Shown: positions 32,310-41,841 of the stretch, in pieces | How the letters are laid out: every line of letters starts with the position of its first letter | How positions within the stretch are numbered: position 1 is the first letter of the stretch | Assembly (NCBI RefSeq): GCF_014203735.1 | Contig: NZ_JACHJQ010000001.1 | Coordinates: 1,165,269 to 1,229,268, forward strand | Length of the DNA: 64,000 nucleotides | Source: Actinophytocola algeriensis | GTDB taxonomy: Bacteria > Actinomycetota > Actinomycetes > Mycobacteriales > Pseudonocardiaceae | Direction of reading: 5' to 3' | The notes under the pieces: model-generated | What the model saw: the letters and a program-made list of their open reading frames with translations, nothing else | Database searches by the model: none | Told to the model about the DNA's origin: nothing | Position numbers and translations under genes: made by a program

Positions 32310-33934
32310 CGCCGCTGCTCGTCCGGCGGGAACGGCGTGGCGGGCACCCCGAAACCGCGCGGGGCGGGCTTGCCTTCCGCCTCGGCGATCTGCCCACCGA
32401 ACCAGGACTCGCCGCCCTGGGGCGTGTTCGCGGTCTGACCGAACGGCCCGGCCGGGACGTCCTGCGGTGGGGCCGGTTCGCCGCTGCCCTGCTGGCCGAA
32501 GGGAGCCGCGGCTTCCCTGGGCTGCGGTTGGCCGCTGAAGGGGCCTGCCGGGACGCCGGGTGGTGGGGTCGGTTGGCCGCTGCCCTGCTGGCCGGAGGGG
32601 CCCGCTGGGATGCCGGGTGGTGGGGTCGGTTCGCCGACGCTCTGCTGGTTGTAGGGGGCTGCGGTGTCCCGGTGCTGCGGTTGCTCTGCTGGTTGGCCGC
32701 CGAAGGGGCCCGCTGGGATACCCGGCGGTGGGGTCGGTTCGCCGTTGCCCTGCTGGTTGAAGGGGGCTGCGGTTTCCCCGGGCTGCGGTTGGCCGCTGAA
32801 GGGGCCCGCTGGGATGCCGGGTGGTGGGGTTGGTTCGCCGACGCTCTGCTGGCTGTAGGGGCCTGCGTTGTCCCGGTGCTGCGGTTGTCCTGCTGGTTGG
32901 CCGCCGAAGGGGCCCGCGGGGATGCCCGGCGGTGGGGTCGGTTCGTTCCCGGCAGGCTGCCCGCCGAAGGGGTTTGCCGGGATGCCGGGCGGTGGGGTCG
33001 GTTCGCCGGTGCCCTGCTGGTTGTAGGGGCCTGCCGCTTCGCCAGGCTGTTGTTGTCCCGTTGGCTGCCCGCCGAAGAGGCCCGCGGGGATGCCCGGTGG
33101 TGGGGTTGGCTCGCCGGGCTGCGAAGGCCCGGCTGCGTGGCCGCCGAAGGTGCCTGGCCGTGGGGGCTGTTCCCCACCAGGAGCGGGCTGCGAGTGCCCT
33201 TGGCCGCCGAAGGGGCCCGCCGGGGTGCCCGGTTGCGGGGTCGGCCGGCCGCCGAACTGGCCTGCCGGGGCGCCCGGCGGTGGGGTCGGTTCGCCGCCAC
33301 CCTGCTGCCCGCCGAACGGGCCCGAGGGGACGCCACGCGGCGGGGTCGGCTCGCTGGCCCGCTGCGGGTGCTGTCCCGGCTGGCCGCCGAACTGTCCTGG
33401 CGGCGGGGCCTGCCGGCCGCCGGACGGGCCCGCGGGGATGCCGGGCGGCGGGGTCGGTTGCCCGGCCGCTTCGTTCGCGGCGGCGGGCTGGAGCGGCGGA
33501 AGGCCCGCGCGCTGGCGCAGCCAGTCCGGGATGTTCTCGTCCGCGCGGGGGAAGAACTTCAGCTCGTCCGCGAAACCGATGGGCGGGGGCACCCGCCGCC
33601 AGCGAGGCTCCGCGTCCGGTTCGAACTCGGCGCTGAAGGAGCTCGGTGGCTCCAGCAGGTAGACACCCGACAGCCACGTCCCCCGGCCAGGGCGGTACAT
33701 GCCCTGCCGCAGCCTGCCGAGGCCCTCGACGACCTCCTGCGGCGGCCGGACCGGGTGCTCTGCCCCGTCGGGGCCCGTCACGAAGACGTCGACCTCGATG
33801 TGGCGGCCTGCCGACCGGTACTCGGCTCTGACGCGCTGCCAGCCCTCTCCGGCCACGGTCAACAACGACCGCCCCACCTGCCTAGTCAGCTGGTCCTGCT
33901 CCGCCTGCGCCATCACCGGCTGCGGCTCGGTCAC
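32306..33934 (-). CDS. YezG-like N-terminal domain fused to long Pro/Gly/Gln repeat tail
   Basis: Protein of 542 residues in two parts. Residues 1-145 form a globular domain (LTVAGEGWQRVRAEYRSAGR, MYRPGRGTWLSGVYLLEPP, ADELKFFPRADENIPDWLRQ) resembling YezG/DUF600 immunity-type proteins of polymorphic toxin systems. From about 160 to 515 the chain is low complexity, built from 19-36-residue units beginning GEPTPPPGIPAGPFGGQ with linkers such as PAGQPQHRDNAGPYSQQSV. It has no signal peptide or membrane helix, so the tail should be a cytoplasmic disordered region. The function is unknown. It shares direction with the next proline-rich gene (33985-35388), 50 bases away. Tail length is likely variable between strains. 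Confidence 0.72.
   Translation of the reverse strand: MTEPQPVMAQAEQDQLTRQVGRSLLTVAGEGWQRVRAEYRSAGRHIEVDVFVTGPDGAEHPVRPPQEVVEGLGRLRQGMYRPGRGTWLSGVYLLEPPSSFSAEFEPDAEPRWRRVPPPIGFADELKFFPRADENIPDWLRQRAGLPPLQPAAANEAAGQPTPPPGIPAGPSGGRQAPPPGQFGGQPGQHPQRASEPTPPRGVPSGPFGGQQGGGEPTPPPGAPAGQFGGRPTPQPGTPAGPFGGQGHSQPAPGGEQPPRPGTFGGHAAGPSQPGEPTPPPGIPAGLFGGQPTGQQQPGEAAGPYNQQGTGEPTPPPGIPANPFGGQPAGNEPTPPPGIPAGPFGGQPAGQPQHRDNAGPYSQQSVGEPTPPPGIPAGPFSGQPQPGETAAPFNQQGNGEPTPPPGIPAGPFGGQPAEQPQHRDTAAPYNQQSVGEPTPPPGIPAGPSGQQGSGQPTPPPGVPAGPFSGQPQPREAAAPFGQQGSGEPAPPQDVPAGPFGQTANTPQGGESWFGGQIAEAEGKPAPRGFGVPATPFPPDEQRR
32420..33440. repeat. Coding minisatellite encoding PPPGIPAGPFGGQ units
   Basis: The tail of the YezG-like gene consists of tandem units of about 60-108 bases, all multiples of three. 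A higher-order repeat of 204 bases (a 36-codon plus a 32-codon unit) is visible: the blocks near 32611 and 32815 share nearly the same order of subunits. Because units keep the frame, gain or loss changes length without truncation. Confidence 0.8.
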
Positions 33935-33984
33935 TGCTCGATCCCCACCCTCTTGTGCCGAACGTGAGCTCTGACCTTACCGAA

Positions 33985-35388
33985 TCACAAAGTCGGGTTC
34001 GGACCGAACGACAGTCCCAACTGGAACGGGTGCACACCCCACGTGGACACGGCGAACCTCGTGAGCAACCCCGACGCCCGGACGGTCTGGTCCGTGGCCG
34101 GGCTCGCCAGCACCTGGGTGTTCCCCTCCACCGGCTGCTGGTCCCGCCACACCGGCGCACCCTCGGGCACCGGCGACGCCTCGACGACCGAGTGCCACTC
34201 GCGGCCGTCGGTCCTCAGCATGACCAGCACGACCGGGGTCATCGGGATCTGCCAGCCACCGGTCTCGACCGCCACGAACTCGCTGCGCCGGACCGCCGCC
34301 AGCACCACCTCGCCGAGCCACGTGTACAGCTCGGACAGCGCCTTGTCGTCGACCGCGGCGTACGCCTCCTCCTCCGTCGCCGGGGTGAGCTGGGTGCTGG
34401 TGCCGCCGAGGTGGCCGGTCTCGTCTCGGTAGCGGTCCATGAGGAACAGCGTGCCGCGGGACGGGCTGAACATCGCCGCCTCGCGGAAGCGCTTGGAGTC
34501 GATCTCCGAGCGGGACTCCACCCCCGCGCCGAGCCGCGCGCGGACGGCCTCCGGGTCGCCCATGCGCCAGTACGTGACTCCGTTCTCCTGCCACAGCGGG
34601 AGGTAACCCGCGAGGGGGAGGCCGACGAGCACGGTGTGCAGAACGTCACCTTCCTGCACCGGCGGCTCCGGCGAAGGCGATGGCTCCGGCGAAGGCGCCG
34701 GTGACGGTGACGGTGACGGTGATGGCTCCGGCGGTGGCGAAGGCGTCGGTGATGGCGCGGCGGCAGGTTCGGCAGCGGGCGCCGGGGGAGTCCGCGGCGT
34801 CGCGGGCCCGTACGGGGGTAACGCCGCGAACTGCGGGTCCACCTGCGCGGTGGCGAGCATGTGGTGTGCCCACGCGCGCGCCCTGGTCAGCGGGTGGTCG
34901 GGGAACTGCTGGTCCCAGCTCGCCTCGTCGGCCACGTTGTACGGCAGCTGCCCGCGCACGTCCGGGGCGTACGGGTGCGGCGGGAAGCAGTTCTCGAACC
35001 CGACCTGCGAGGCGACCGTCGACTCGCGCTGCCCGGTCATCTGGCCCTCCGCGCACTGGATGCGCAGCACAGCGCTGCAGCCCGCGCGCGGGACGGTGAA
35101 CGCGGCGATGAACGCCAGGCCGGTGTCCTGACCGGGGATCGGCAGCTTGATCAGCTGGAACAGCGCGGGTACCCCACCGAGCCGCACGACGTGCGCCTCG
35201 ATGATCGAGCCGGTCTCCGCGGTCTCCTCGGCCAGCTTTCTCCGCAGCAGGGGGAGGTCGTCGAACGGCGCGGGGATGTCGGGCACCATGCCGATGTAGG
35301 TGAGACTGACTTGGTCGCCGGTTCGTGGGTCGAACCAGGTTCGCTCGTCGTGTCGCTCCATGCCGGCGGTGTCGAATGCGACTGGCAC
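33985..35388 (-). CDS. Uncharacterised two-domain protein with Pro-Ser linker
   Basis: Protein of 467 residues that I cannot assign. An N-terminal alpha/beta domain (residues 1-200; FDPRTGDQVSLTYIGMVPDI, SIIEAHVVRLGGVPALFQLI) is joined by a linker of alternating Pro and Ser/Glu (about 208-252) to a C-terminal domain (SEIDSKRFREAAMFSPSRGT, WLGEVVLAAVRRSEFVAVET). It has no signal peptide, membrane helix or catalytic motif I recognise. The C-terminal part has SseB/enhanced-serine-sensitivity-like character, but this is weak. It lies upstream of the YezG-like gene on the same strand, and both combine globular heads with Pro-rich tracts, so they may act together. The start is the ATG at 35388; a later ATG is at 35361. 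Confidence 0.65.
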   Translation of the reverse strand: MPVAFDTAGMERHDERTWFDPRTGDQVSLTYIGMVPDIPAPFDDLPLLRRKLAEETAETGSIIEAHVVRLGGVPALFQLIKLPIPGQDTGLAFIAAFTVPRAGCSAVLRIQCAEGQMTGQRESTVASQVGFENCFPPHPYAPDVRGQLPYNVADEASWDQQFPDHPLTRARAWAHHMLATAQVDPQFAALPPYGPATPRTPPAPAAEPAAAPSPTPSPPPEPSPSPSPSPAPSPEPSPSPEPPVQEGDVLHTVLVGLPLAGYLPLWQENGVTYWRMGDPEAVRARLGAGVESRSEIDSKRFREAAMFSPSRGTLFLMDRYRDETGHLGGTSTQLTPATEEEAYAAVDDKALSELYTWLGEVVLAAVRRSEFVAVETGGWQIPMTPVVLVMLRTDGREWHSVVEASPVPEGAPVWRDQQPVEGNTQVLASPATDQTVRASGLLTRFAVSTWGVHPFQLGLSFGPNPTL

Positions 35389-35430
35389 CCGGCCGAGTGT
35401 AGGGCCGGACGCCGCCCGCGCGTGCGCTCG

Positions 35431-35436
35431 TAGACT
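35431..35436 (+). promoter_or_regulatory. Predicted -10 box for dxs
   Basis: TAGACT about 50 bases before the dxs start fits an actinobacterial -10. No -35 is clear. It lies in the 98-base divergent spacer. Confidence 0.35.
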
Positions 35437-35486
35437 GGCCGGGACCGGCGCGACGTCCCGCGATCTGAGAACTGAGGTGACCAGCG

Positions 35487-37409
35487 GTGACCGACGAGGA
35501 GTCCCTGCTCGGCACGGTGCATGGCCCGGCGGACCTGAAAAGGTTGCCAGGAGAGCAGTTGCCGAGGCTCGCGAACGAGATCCGCGAGTTCCTCGTCGAC
35601 AAGGTGACGACCACGGGCGGTCATCTCGGGCCCAACCTGGGTGTGGTGGAGCTGACCATGGCGATCCACCGCGTCTTCGACTCGCCCGACGACCCGGTGA
35701 TCTGGGATGTCGGTCACCAGGCCTACGTGCACAAGATCCTCACCGGCCGCCAGGACGGCTTCGACCGGCTGCGGATGGTCGAGGGCATGTCCGGCTACCC
35801 GAGCCGCGCCGAGAGCGAGCACGACTTCGTGGAGAGCAGCCACGCCTCCTCCGCGCTGTCGTACGCGGACGGCTTCGCCAAGGCGTTCGAGCTGCGCGGG
35901 GAGAAGCGCTGCGTGGTGGCCGTCGTCGGCGACGGCGCGCTGACCGGCGGCATGTGCTGGGAGGCCCTCAACAACATCGCGGCAGGCAAGAACCGCCCGA
36001 TGGTGATCGTCGTCAACGACAACGGCCGCTCCTACTCGCCGACCATCGGCGGCCTGGCCGACCACCTCGCGTCGCTGCGCCTGTCGCCGGGCTACGAGCG
36101 GTCGCTCGAGGCAGGCAAGCGGATGTTGCAGGGCACGCCCGTCGTGGGCAAGCCGCTGTACGCGGCGCTGCACGCGGCCAAGCGCGGCATCAAGGACGCG
36201 ATCTCCCCGCAGGTGATGTTCGAGGACCTCGGCCTGAAGTACTTCGGCCCGGTCGACGGCCACGACTTCGCCGCGCTCGACGCCGCGCTGCGCCGCGCCA
36301 AGGAGTTCGGCGGCCCGGTGATCGTCCACGTCGCGACCTGCAAGGGCCGCGGCTACCCCCTCGCCGAGAACGACGAGGTGGACCAGATGCACCAGACCGA
36401 CCCGATCGACCCGGTCACCGGCAAGCTGACCACCGCGAAGGGCGCCGCGTCGTGGACGTCGGTGTTCGCCGACGAGCTGGCGCGGATCGGCGAGTCGCGC
36501 CCGGACGTCGTGGCGATCACGGCGGCGATGCTGCGGTCGACGGGCCTCGCGAAGTTCGCCGAGGCGTACCCGGACCGCTGGTTCGACGTCGGCATCGCCG
36601 AGCAGCACGCGGTCACGTCCGCGGCGGGCATGGCGATGGCCGGGCTGCACCCGGTGGTCGCGATCTACTCGACGTTCCTGAACCGCGCGTTCGACCAGCT
36701 GCTGATGGACGTGGCGCTGCACCGGCTGCCGGTCACGCTGATCCTCGACCGCGCCGGCGTCACCGGCCCGGACGGCGCCAGCCACCACGGCATGTGGGAC
36801 CTGTCGATCCTCGGTGCCGTGCCGGGCATCAGGGTCGCCGCACCCCGCGACGCGGTGACGCTGCGCGAGGAGCTGAACGAGGCCGTCGCCGTGAAGGACG
36901 GCCCGACCGCGCTGCGCTTCCCGAAGGCGTCGGTCGGCGGCGAGGTCGCGGCGCTGGAGCGGCGCGGCCTGGTGGACGTGCTGCGCAGGCCCGCCCCGCA
37001 CGAGTCGGCAGACGTGCTGCTGGTGACTGTCGGCGCGCTGGCCGAGCTGGGCATGGCCGCCGCGGACCGGCTGTCCGACCAGGGCATCGGCGTGACGGTC
37101 ATCGACCCGAGGTGGGTGGCCCCGGTCCCCGCGGACCTGGTCCCGCTGGCCGCCGCGCACCGCCTGGTCGTCACGGTCGAGGACAGCGGCCGCCACGGCG
37201 GCTTCGGCTGGTCCCTGGCCGCGACCCTGCGCGACGCGGACGTCGACGTGCCGCTGCGGGACGTCGGCCTGCCGCAGGAGTTCCACCCGCAGGGGACGCG
37301 GAACGAGGTGCTGGTGCAGCTCGGCATGACCGCGCAACAGGTGGCCCGCCGCGTCACGGAGTGGATCGCGACCCGCACCGACACCCCCGCCCCGGCCGAA
37401 CTGCCCTGA
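35487..37409 (+). CDS. dxs: 1-deoxy-D-xylulose-5-phosphate synthase
   Basis: Thiamine-diphosphate enzyme of 640 residues, first step of the MEP isoprenoid pathway: pyruvate plus glyceraldehyde 3-phosphate to DXP and CO2. The ThDP motif [20 protein letters not shown] is near residues 148-167, the conserved His-containing stretch [15 protein letters not shown] is at about 74-88, and the pyrimidine-binding motif contains [13 protein letters not shown] and [17 protein letters not shown] seven bases before the GTG at 35487 fixes the start. A small hairpin overlaps the stop. It is probably monocistronic. Confidence 0.96.
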   Translation: MTDEESLLGTVHGPADLKRLPGEQLPRLANEIREFLVDKVTTTGGHLGPNLGVVELTMAIHRVFDSPDDPVIWDVGHQAYVHKILTGRQDGFDRLRMVEGMSGYPSRAESEHDFVESSHASSALSYADGFAKAFELRGEKRCVVAVVGDGALTGGMCWEALNNIAAGKNRPMVIVVNDNGRSYSPTIGGLADHLASLRLSPGYERSLEAGKRMLQGTPVVGKPLYAALHAAKRGIKDAISPQVMFEDLGLKYFGPVDGHDFAALDAALRRAKEFGGPVIVHVATCKGRGYPLAENDEVDQMHQTDPIDPVTGKLTTAKGAASWTSVFADELARIGESRPDVVAITAAMLRSTGLAKFAEAYPDRWFDVGIAEQHAVTSAAGMAMAGLHPVVAIYSTFLNRAFDQLLMDVALHRLPVTLILDRAGVTGPDGASHHGMWDLSILGAVPGIRVAAPRDAVTLREELNEAVAVKDGPTALRFPKASVGGEVAALERRGLVDVLRRPAPHESADVLLVTVGALAELGMAAADRLSDQGIGVTVIDPRWVAPVPADLVPLAAAHRLVVTVEDSGRHGGFGWSLAATLRDADVDVPLRDVGLPQEFHPQGTRNEVLVQLGMTAQQVARRVTEWIATRTDTPAPAELP

Positions 37410-37423
37410 AGCTCCTTCAGGGC
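37403..37423. terminator. Terminator hairpin overlapping the dxs stop
   Basis: GCCCTGAAG (37403-37411) and CTTCAGGGC (37415-37423) form a nine-bp stem with a three-base loop. It overlaps the dxs stop codon and the last codons of the convergent regulator gene, and belongs to the same CCTGAA/TTCAGG palindrome type found elsewhere in the window. Confidence 0.7.
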
Positions 37424-38250
37424 ATCCGGGGGGCTGGGGTGGCCCAGCTCGCCAGGAGGTTCATCGCCTCGCGGGAAGGCGTTCCCGGTTCCGTCGTGTA
37501 GACGAACAGGGTCTGGTCCCGGTCGCCGGGCATGGTGAGGGTCTCGTACTGGACGGACACCTCGCCCACGACCGGGTGCCGCAGCCGCTTGGTGCCGTGC
37601 GTGCGCTGGTAGACGCCGTGTTCCTCCCACCACCCTCGGAACTCCGGGCTGCGGGCCGCGAGCTCGGTCACCAGCTCCCGCGCGTCGCCGCCGTGCTCCA
37701 GGCGGAGGTTCTCCACACACACCCGGGCCTGCTCGTCCCAGTCCACGAACAGCGTCCGCGCCGCCTCGTCCAGGAAGAGCCACCGCGCGTAGTTGCGCTC
37801 GAGAGGCCGCATCGCGTCGAAGTCGGTGAACAACGTTCTCGCCAGGCGGTTGCTCGCCAGCACGTCGGTGCGCCTGCCCAGGACCAGCGCCGGGTGGCTG
37901 TCCAGGGAGTCCAGGAACTGGTGCAGGCCCGGCCGCACGCGCTGCACGGCCCGGGTCCGCCGCGTGGTCGTGGTGCCGACCAGGTGACCGAGGTGCGTCC
38001 GCCCCGCCTCGTCCAGCCCCAGTGCTCGTGCCAGCGCGTCGAGCACGCTCGCCGACGGGGTGATCCGCCGTCCCTGCTCCAGGCGCGCGTAGTAGTCGGT
38101 CGAGACGCCGGCCAGCAGCGCCACCTCCTCGCGCCGCAGGCCCGGGACGCGCCGGATCCGGCCGTCGTGCGGAAGCCCGGCCCGGGCCGGGTCCACCCTG
38201 CTCCGCGCCCGCCGGAGGAAGTCGGCCAGCTCCTGGTTGACCCTCGTCAT
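37417..38250 (-). CDS. XRE family regulator with MmyB-like ligand domain
   Basis: Regulator of 277 residues. The helix-turn-helix is at about residues 34-62 (VPGLRREEVALLAGVSTDYY), followed by the MmyB-like (MLTR) domain expected to bind a small, possibly fatty-acid-like ligand (DRDQTLFVYTTEPGTPSREA near the end). Such genes are usually divergent from a short-chain dehydrogenase that they control, exactly as here. The start is the ATG... read as the Met of MTRVNQELADFLRRAR at 38250. Confidence 0.92.
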   Translation of the reverse strand: MTRVNQELADFLRRARSRVDPARAGLPHDGRIRRVPGLRREEVALLAGVSTDYYARLEQGRRITPSASVLDALARALGLDEAGRTHLGHLVGTTTTRRTRAVQRVRPGLHQFLDSLDSHPALVLGRRTDVLASNRLARTLFTDFDAMRPLERNYARWLFLDEAARTLFVDWDEQARVCVENLRLEHGGDARELVTELAARSPEFRGWWEEHGVYQRTHGTKRLRHPVVGEVSVQYETLTMPGDRDQTLFVYTTEPGTPSREAMNLLASWATPAPRMP

Positions 38251-38386
38251 CCCACCATCGTGCCAAGCCCTCCGCCGTCCCGCCTGGACCTCCGAGTCCT
38301 AGGTCGCACAGGGCCGGTCATGGCGCCCACGGGGGCCGAGGAAGTCCTGAGACTGGACGTCGTCATCGACTGAAAGGGCTTCCACC

Positions 38387-39217
38387 ATGTCCACCTGGTT
38401 CGTCACCGGCACCTCCCGCGGCCTCGGCCTCGAGCTCGTGAAGCAGCTCCTGGACCGCGGCCACGACGTCGCCGCCACCACCCGCTCGACCGCACGCCTC
38501 ACCACGGCGCTGGCAGGCGCCGACACCACGCGGCTCCTGCCCATCGAGCTCGACCTGGCCGACGAGCGGGCCGTCGCCGCCGCCGTCACGGCCACCACCG
38601 GGCGCTTCGGCGGTCTCGACGTCGTCGTGAACAACGCGGGCTACGGCTTCCTCGCCGCCGTCGAGGAGACCACCGACGCCGACGCCCGCGCCATGTTCGA
38701 CGTCCAGGTGTTCGGCGTCTGGAACGTGCTCCGCGCCGCGCTCCCCGTCCTGCGCGCACAGCGCGGTGGGCACGTCGTCAACGTCTCCTCGATCCTGGGC
38801 CTCACCGCCCTGCCCGGCTGGGGCCTGTACTGCGCGGGCAAGTTCGCGCTGGAGGGCCTGACCGAGTCGCTCGCGGCCGAGGTCGCGGACCTCGGGATCA
38901 CGGTGACCGCCGTGGAGCCCGGCTACTTCCGCACCGGCTTCCTCACCACGGACTCCCTGGCGCTGCCCGCCGAGACCGCGGACGGCTACGCGGACATCCG
39001 CGAGACGACCCGTGACCACCTGGCACTGCAGGGCAGCCAGCTCGGCGACCCCGTCAAGGGCGCCACCGCCATCGTGTCCCTCGTCGAGTCGGGTGACGGG
39101 CCGCGACACCAGCTCCTCGGGTCCGACGCCTGCGTCTACGCCACCGCGAAGGTGAAGGCCCTCACCGAGGACATCGACGCGGGCCGCGAGCTGGCGCACT
39201 CGACGGACCACGCGTGA
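38387..39217 (+). CDS. SDR family oxidoreductase
   Basis: Classical SDR of 276 residues. Cofactor loop TGTSRGLGLE at 7-16, NNAG at 82-85, Ser in VNVSSILG and the catalytic YCAGK at 148-152. The sequence type is the DltE/retinol-dehydrogenase-like group that lacks a known physiological substrate. It is divergent from an MmyB-like regulator (136-base spacer), a widespread actinobacterial pair in which the regulator represses the dehydrogenase. The gene ends four bases before the convergent HxlR gene. Confidence 0.9.
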   Translation: MSTWFVTGTSRGLGLELVKQLLDRGHDVAATTRSTARLTTALAGADTTRLLPIELDLADERAVAAAVTATTGRFGGLDVVVNNAGYGFLAAVEETTDADARAMFDVQVFGVWNVLRAALPVLRAQRGGHVVNVSSILGLTALPGWGLYCAGKFALEGLTESLAAEVADLGITVTAVEPGYFRTGFLTTDSLALPAETADGYADIRETTRDHLALQGSQLGDPVKGATAIVSLVESGDGPRHQLLGSDACVYATAKVKALTEDIDAGRELAHSTDHA

Positions 39218-39220
39218 GCC

Positions 39221-39883
39221 TCACGCCCCGCGGGCGGCGCGGACGATCGGGGCCACCTCGCTCAGCTGCAGCCAGTCCGGGAGGCCGCGGACGATCCAGC
39301 GGGCGCCGGTGAGGTTGATGTCGCCTGTGCGGAGGGCGTGACGGAACTCGATCTCGCCCTCCCACATGCGGTACAGGGTGGGCAGGTCGGCGGCCAGTAC
39401 GGCGTCGATGTCGAAGCCCGGGTCGGTGTAGCAGACCGACGCGTCGCCCGGTTCCAGGACCAGCCAGTACGTGCGGCGGCGGTCGGCGATCTCCACCTGG
39501 ATCACGGCGCGCTTGGTCACCGCGCTGGTGTCGATGCGGCCGTGCATCCACCACAGGAGCAGCTCCGGGTCCAGCTCCTCCGGTCGCGGGTCGCCGAACG
39601 CGTGGCGGGCGCCCCAGTCGGCCAGGCCGAACACGAGCGGGCGCAGGTCCGTGCCGGCACTGGTCAGGGCGTAGCCGTCGGGGGTGCGGCGCACCAGGCC
39701 CGCGTTGACCAGCTGGCGCAGCCGCCGGGACAGCAGCGCGCGCGACAACCCGGGCAGGCCGCGGGCCAGTTCGTTGAAACGGGTGGCGCCGATGAGCATG
39801 TCCCGCACGATCAGCAGCGTCCACCGGTCGCCGAGCACCTCGACGGCCCGCACGATCGGGCAGTACTGCGCGTAGGTCCTCAT
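39221..39883 (-). CDS. HxlR family regulator with C-terminal SCP2-like domain
   Basis: Regulator of 220 residues. N-terminal HxlR winged helix (CPIVRAVEVLGDRWTLLIVR, then TRFNELARGLPGLSRALLSR) is followed by a 100-residue C-terminal domain resembling a sterol-carrier-type fold (YWLVLEPGDASVCYTDPGFD). Such long HxlR proteins are frequent in actinobacteria. It is divergent from the acyl-CoA dehydrogenase-like gene across 91 bases and probably controls it. The start is the ATG at 39883. Confidence 0.88.
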   Translation of the reverse strand: MRTYAQYCPIVRAVEVLGDRWTLLIVRDMLIGATRFNELARGLPGLSRALLSRRLRQLVNAGLVRRTPDGYALTSAGTDLRPLVFGLADWGARHAFGDPRPEELDPELLLWWMHGRIDTSAVTKRAVIQVEIADRRRTYWLVLEPGDASVCYTDPGFDIDAVLAADLPTLYRMWEGEIEFRHALRTGDINLTGARWIVRGLPDWLQLSEVAPIVRAARGA

Positions 39884-39974
39884 GCCCAGTGGTCGCAGCC
39901 GCCGCGCGACCGTTACGGGCGCGGTTCAGTTTCTGCACTACTCGTGGGCCCCGGGCGTTCCTAGCGTCTCCGCC

Positions 39975-41123
39975 ATGACAACCACTGTGGACACTTTCAC
40001 CGAACTCGCCGCGCGGATCGGCGCCGTCGCGCAGGAGCACGCCGCCGAGCACGACCGGGACGCCACGTTCGTCACCGAGGCCTACGACGCCATGCGAGAG
40101 CACGGCTACCTGAGATTAGCCGTGCCCGCCGAACTGGGCGGGCTCGGCGCGTCCATGCGGCAGGTCTGCCACGCGCAGGCCGAACTGGCCAGGCACGACG
40201 GCGCCACCGCGCTGTCCGTGGCCATGCACCAGTACCTGACGCTCGTGCAGGCCTACCGCTACCGCAAGGGCGCCCCCGACGCGGCGGGAGTGCTGCGCCG
40301 CGTCGCCGACGAGGGCATCGTCATCGCCACCAGCGGCGGCTCGGACTGGCTGTGGCCGACGACGAGAGCAGTGCCGGTCGACGACGGGTTCCTCGTGACC
40401 GGCCGCAAGGTCTTCTGCAGCCAGTCGCCGGCCGCGACGGTCGTCGCCACGTGTGCCGTGCTCGGCGAGCCGGGGGAGGACGCACAGGTCCTGCACTTCA
40501 GCGTGCCGCTCGCCGCGCCGGGCGTCCGGCTCGAGGAAACCTGGGACACGCTCGGCATGCGCGGCACCGCCAGCCACGACGTGGTGCTGGAGGACGTGTT
40601 CGTGCCGGCCGACAAGATCGCCGGGCGCAGGCCGTACGGGGAGCTGGGCGCCCCGCTGCTCACCGCGACCGTCCACTTCGCACCCGTCGGCGGCGCGACC
40701 TACCACGGCATCGCGGCCGGGGCGCGGGACCGGGCGGTGCGGTCGATCGAAGCCGGCAACCGCGGCCCGATGCCGCTGACCGCGCTGCCGCGCGTGCACC
40801 GGCAGGTCGGCCTGATGGACGCGAAGCTGAGTACCTCGTGGTGGTCCCTGATGGGCGCGCTGGACGACCTGGGCGACGACTACGTGGCCGACGCCAGGAC
40901 CCTCGCCACGGTCATGCTGGCGAAGCGTCAGGCGGTCCTGTCGGCCATCGAGGTCGTCGACCTGGCGATGGACGTCATGGGCGGCCGCTCGTTCTTCCGC
41001 CGCTCCGGCATGGAACGCGCCTACCGCGACGTCCGCGCGGGCACCTTCCACCCGCTCACCCCCGAGGCCACGCTCACCTATGCGGGCAAGGTCGCGCTGG
41101 GCGACCCAGGCGTGGCGGAGTGA
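39975..41123 (+). CDS. Acyl-CoA dehydrogenase family flavoprotein
   Basis: Flavin-dependent dehydrogenase of 382 residues. The N-terminal helical domain holds LAVPAELGGLGASMRQVCHA; the middle beta domain has GFLVTGRKVFCSQSPAATVV, a variant of the FAD-binding region, and TLGMRGTASHDVVLEDVFVP; the C-terminal four-helix part is AKRQAVLSAIEVVDLAMDVM with GGRSFFRRSGMERAYRDVRA. The usual catalytic Glu position is not obvious, so monooxygenase- or nitroalkane-oxidase-like chemistry is possible. The start is the ATG at 39975. Confidence 0.87.
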   Translation: MTTTVDTFTELAARIGAVAQEHAAEHDRDATFVTEAYDAMREHGYLRLAVPAELGGLGASMRQVCHAQAELARHDGATALSVAMHQYLTLVQAYRYRKGAPDAAGVLRRVADEGIVIATSGGSDWLWPTTRAVPVDDGFLVTGRKVFCSQSPAATVVATCAVLGEPGEDAQVLHFSVPLAAPGVRLEETWDTLGMRGTASHDVVLEDVFVPADKIAGRRPYGELGAPLLTATVHFAPVGGATYHGIAAGARDRAVRSIEAGNRGPMPLTALPRVHRQVGLMDAKLSTSWWSLMGALDDLGDDYVADARTLATVMLAKRQAVLSAIEVVDLAMDVMGGRSFFRRSGMERAYRDVRAGTFHPLTPEATLTYAGKVALGDPGVAE

Positions 41124-41166
41124 GGCCTCGCGACACCGTCACGCCGAGTTGTGGCACCTTTGTGGG

Positions 41167-41841
41167 GTGCGGATTCTGATCGTCGAGGACGAAGAACCCC
41201 TGGCCGACGCCATCGCCAGGGGGCTTCGTCGTGAAGGCATGGCCGTGGACGTCGCCCTCGACGGCGACGAGGGCCATGAGAAGGCCAGCGTCACCCGGTA
41301 CGACGTGGTGGTGCTCGACCGGGACCTGCCCGGCATGTCCGGGGACGAGCTGTGCCGCGAGATCGTCGCCTCCGGGGCGCTGACCAGGGTGATCATGCTG
41401 ACGGCCAGTGGTTCGGTCGCCGACCGCGTGGAGGGCCTGTCCCTCGGCGCGGACGACTACCTGGCCAAGCCGTTCGCGTTCGACGAGCTGGTCGCGCGGG
41501 TGCGGGCGCTGGCCCGCCGCTCGACGCCGGTCACGCCGCCGGTGCTGCGGGCCGGTGACGTCGAGCTGGACCCGGCGCGCAGGACCGTCACCCGCGCGGG
41601 CACGCAGGTGGAGCTGACCCGCAAGGAGTTCGGCGTCCTCGAGGTGCTGCTCGCCGCGAGCGGGTCGGTGGTCTCCAGCGAGGAGCTGCTCGAGCGGGTC
41701 TGGGACGAGCACGCCGACCCGTTCACCACGACCGTCCGCGTGACCGTCATGACCCTGCGCAAGAAGCTCGGTGAGCCCGGCATCATCGACACCGTGGTCG
41801 GCTCCGGCTACCGGGTGCCCGCGGCGGCCAGGGTGGAGTGA
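41167..41841 (+). CDS. OmpR/PhoB-family response regulator
   Basis: Response regulator of 224 residues: receiver domain with acidic pocket (IVEDEE near residue 5), phosphorylated Asp in VVLDRDLPGMSG at about 51, the Thr/Lys switch residues in VIMLTASG and LAKPF, then a winged-helix DNA-binding domain (LTRKEFGVLEVLLAASGSVV). Its partner kinase overlaps by four bases (GTGA). The GTG at 41167 is the only start that matches the family; no ribosome-binding site is clear. Confidence 0.93.
   Translation: MRILIVEDEEPLADAIARGLRREGMAVDVALDGDEGHEKASVTRYDVVVLDRDLPGMSGDELCREIVASGALTRVIMLTASGSVADRVEGLSLGADDYLAKPFAFDELVARVRALARRSTPVTPPVLRAGDVELDPARRTVTRAGTQVELTRKEFGVLEVLLAASGSVVSSEELLERVWDEHADPFTTTVRVTVMTLRKKLGEPGIIDTVVGSGYRVPAAARVE

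Noticed and set aside
32420-33440. The proline-rich coding repeats as phase-variable slippage tract
   Set aside because: Unit lengths are multiples of three, so changes in copy number keep the frame; only length variation is expected.
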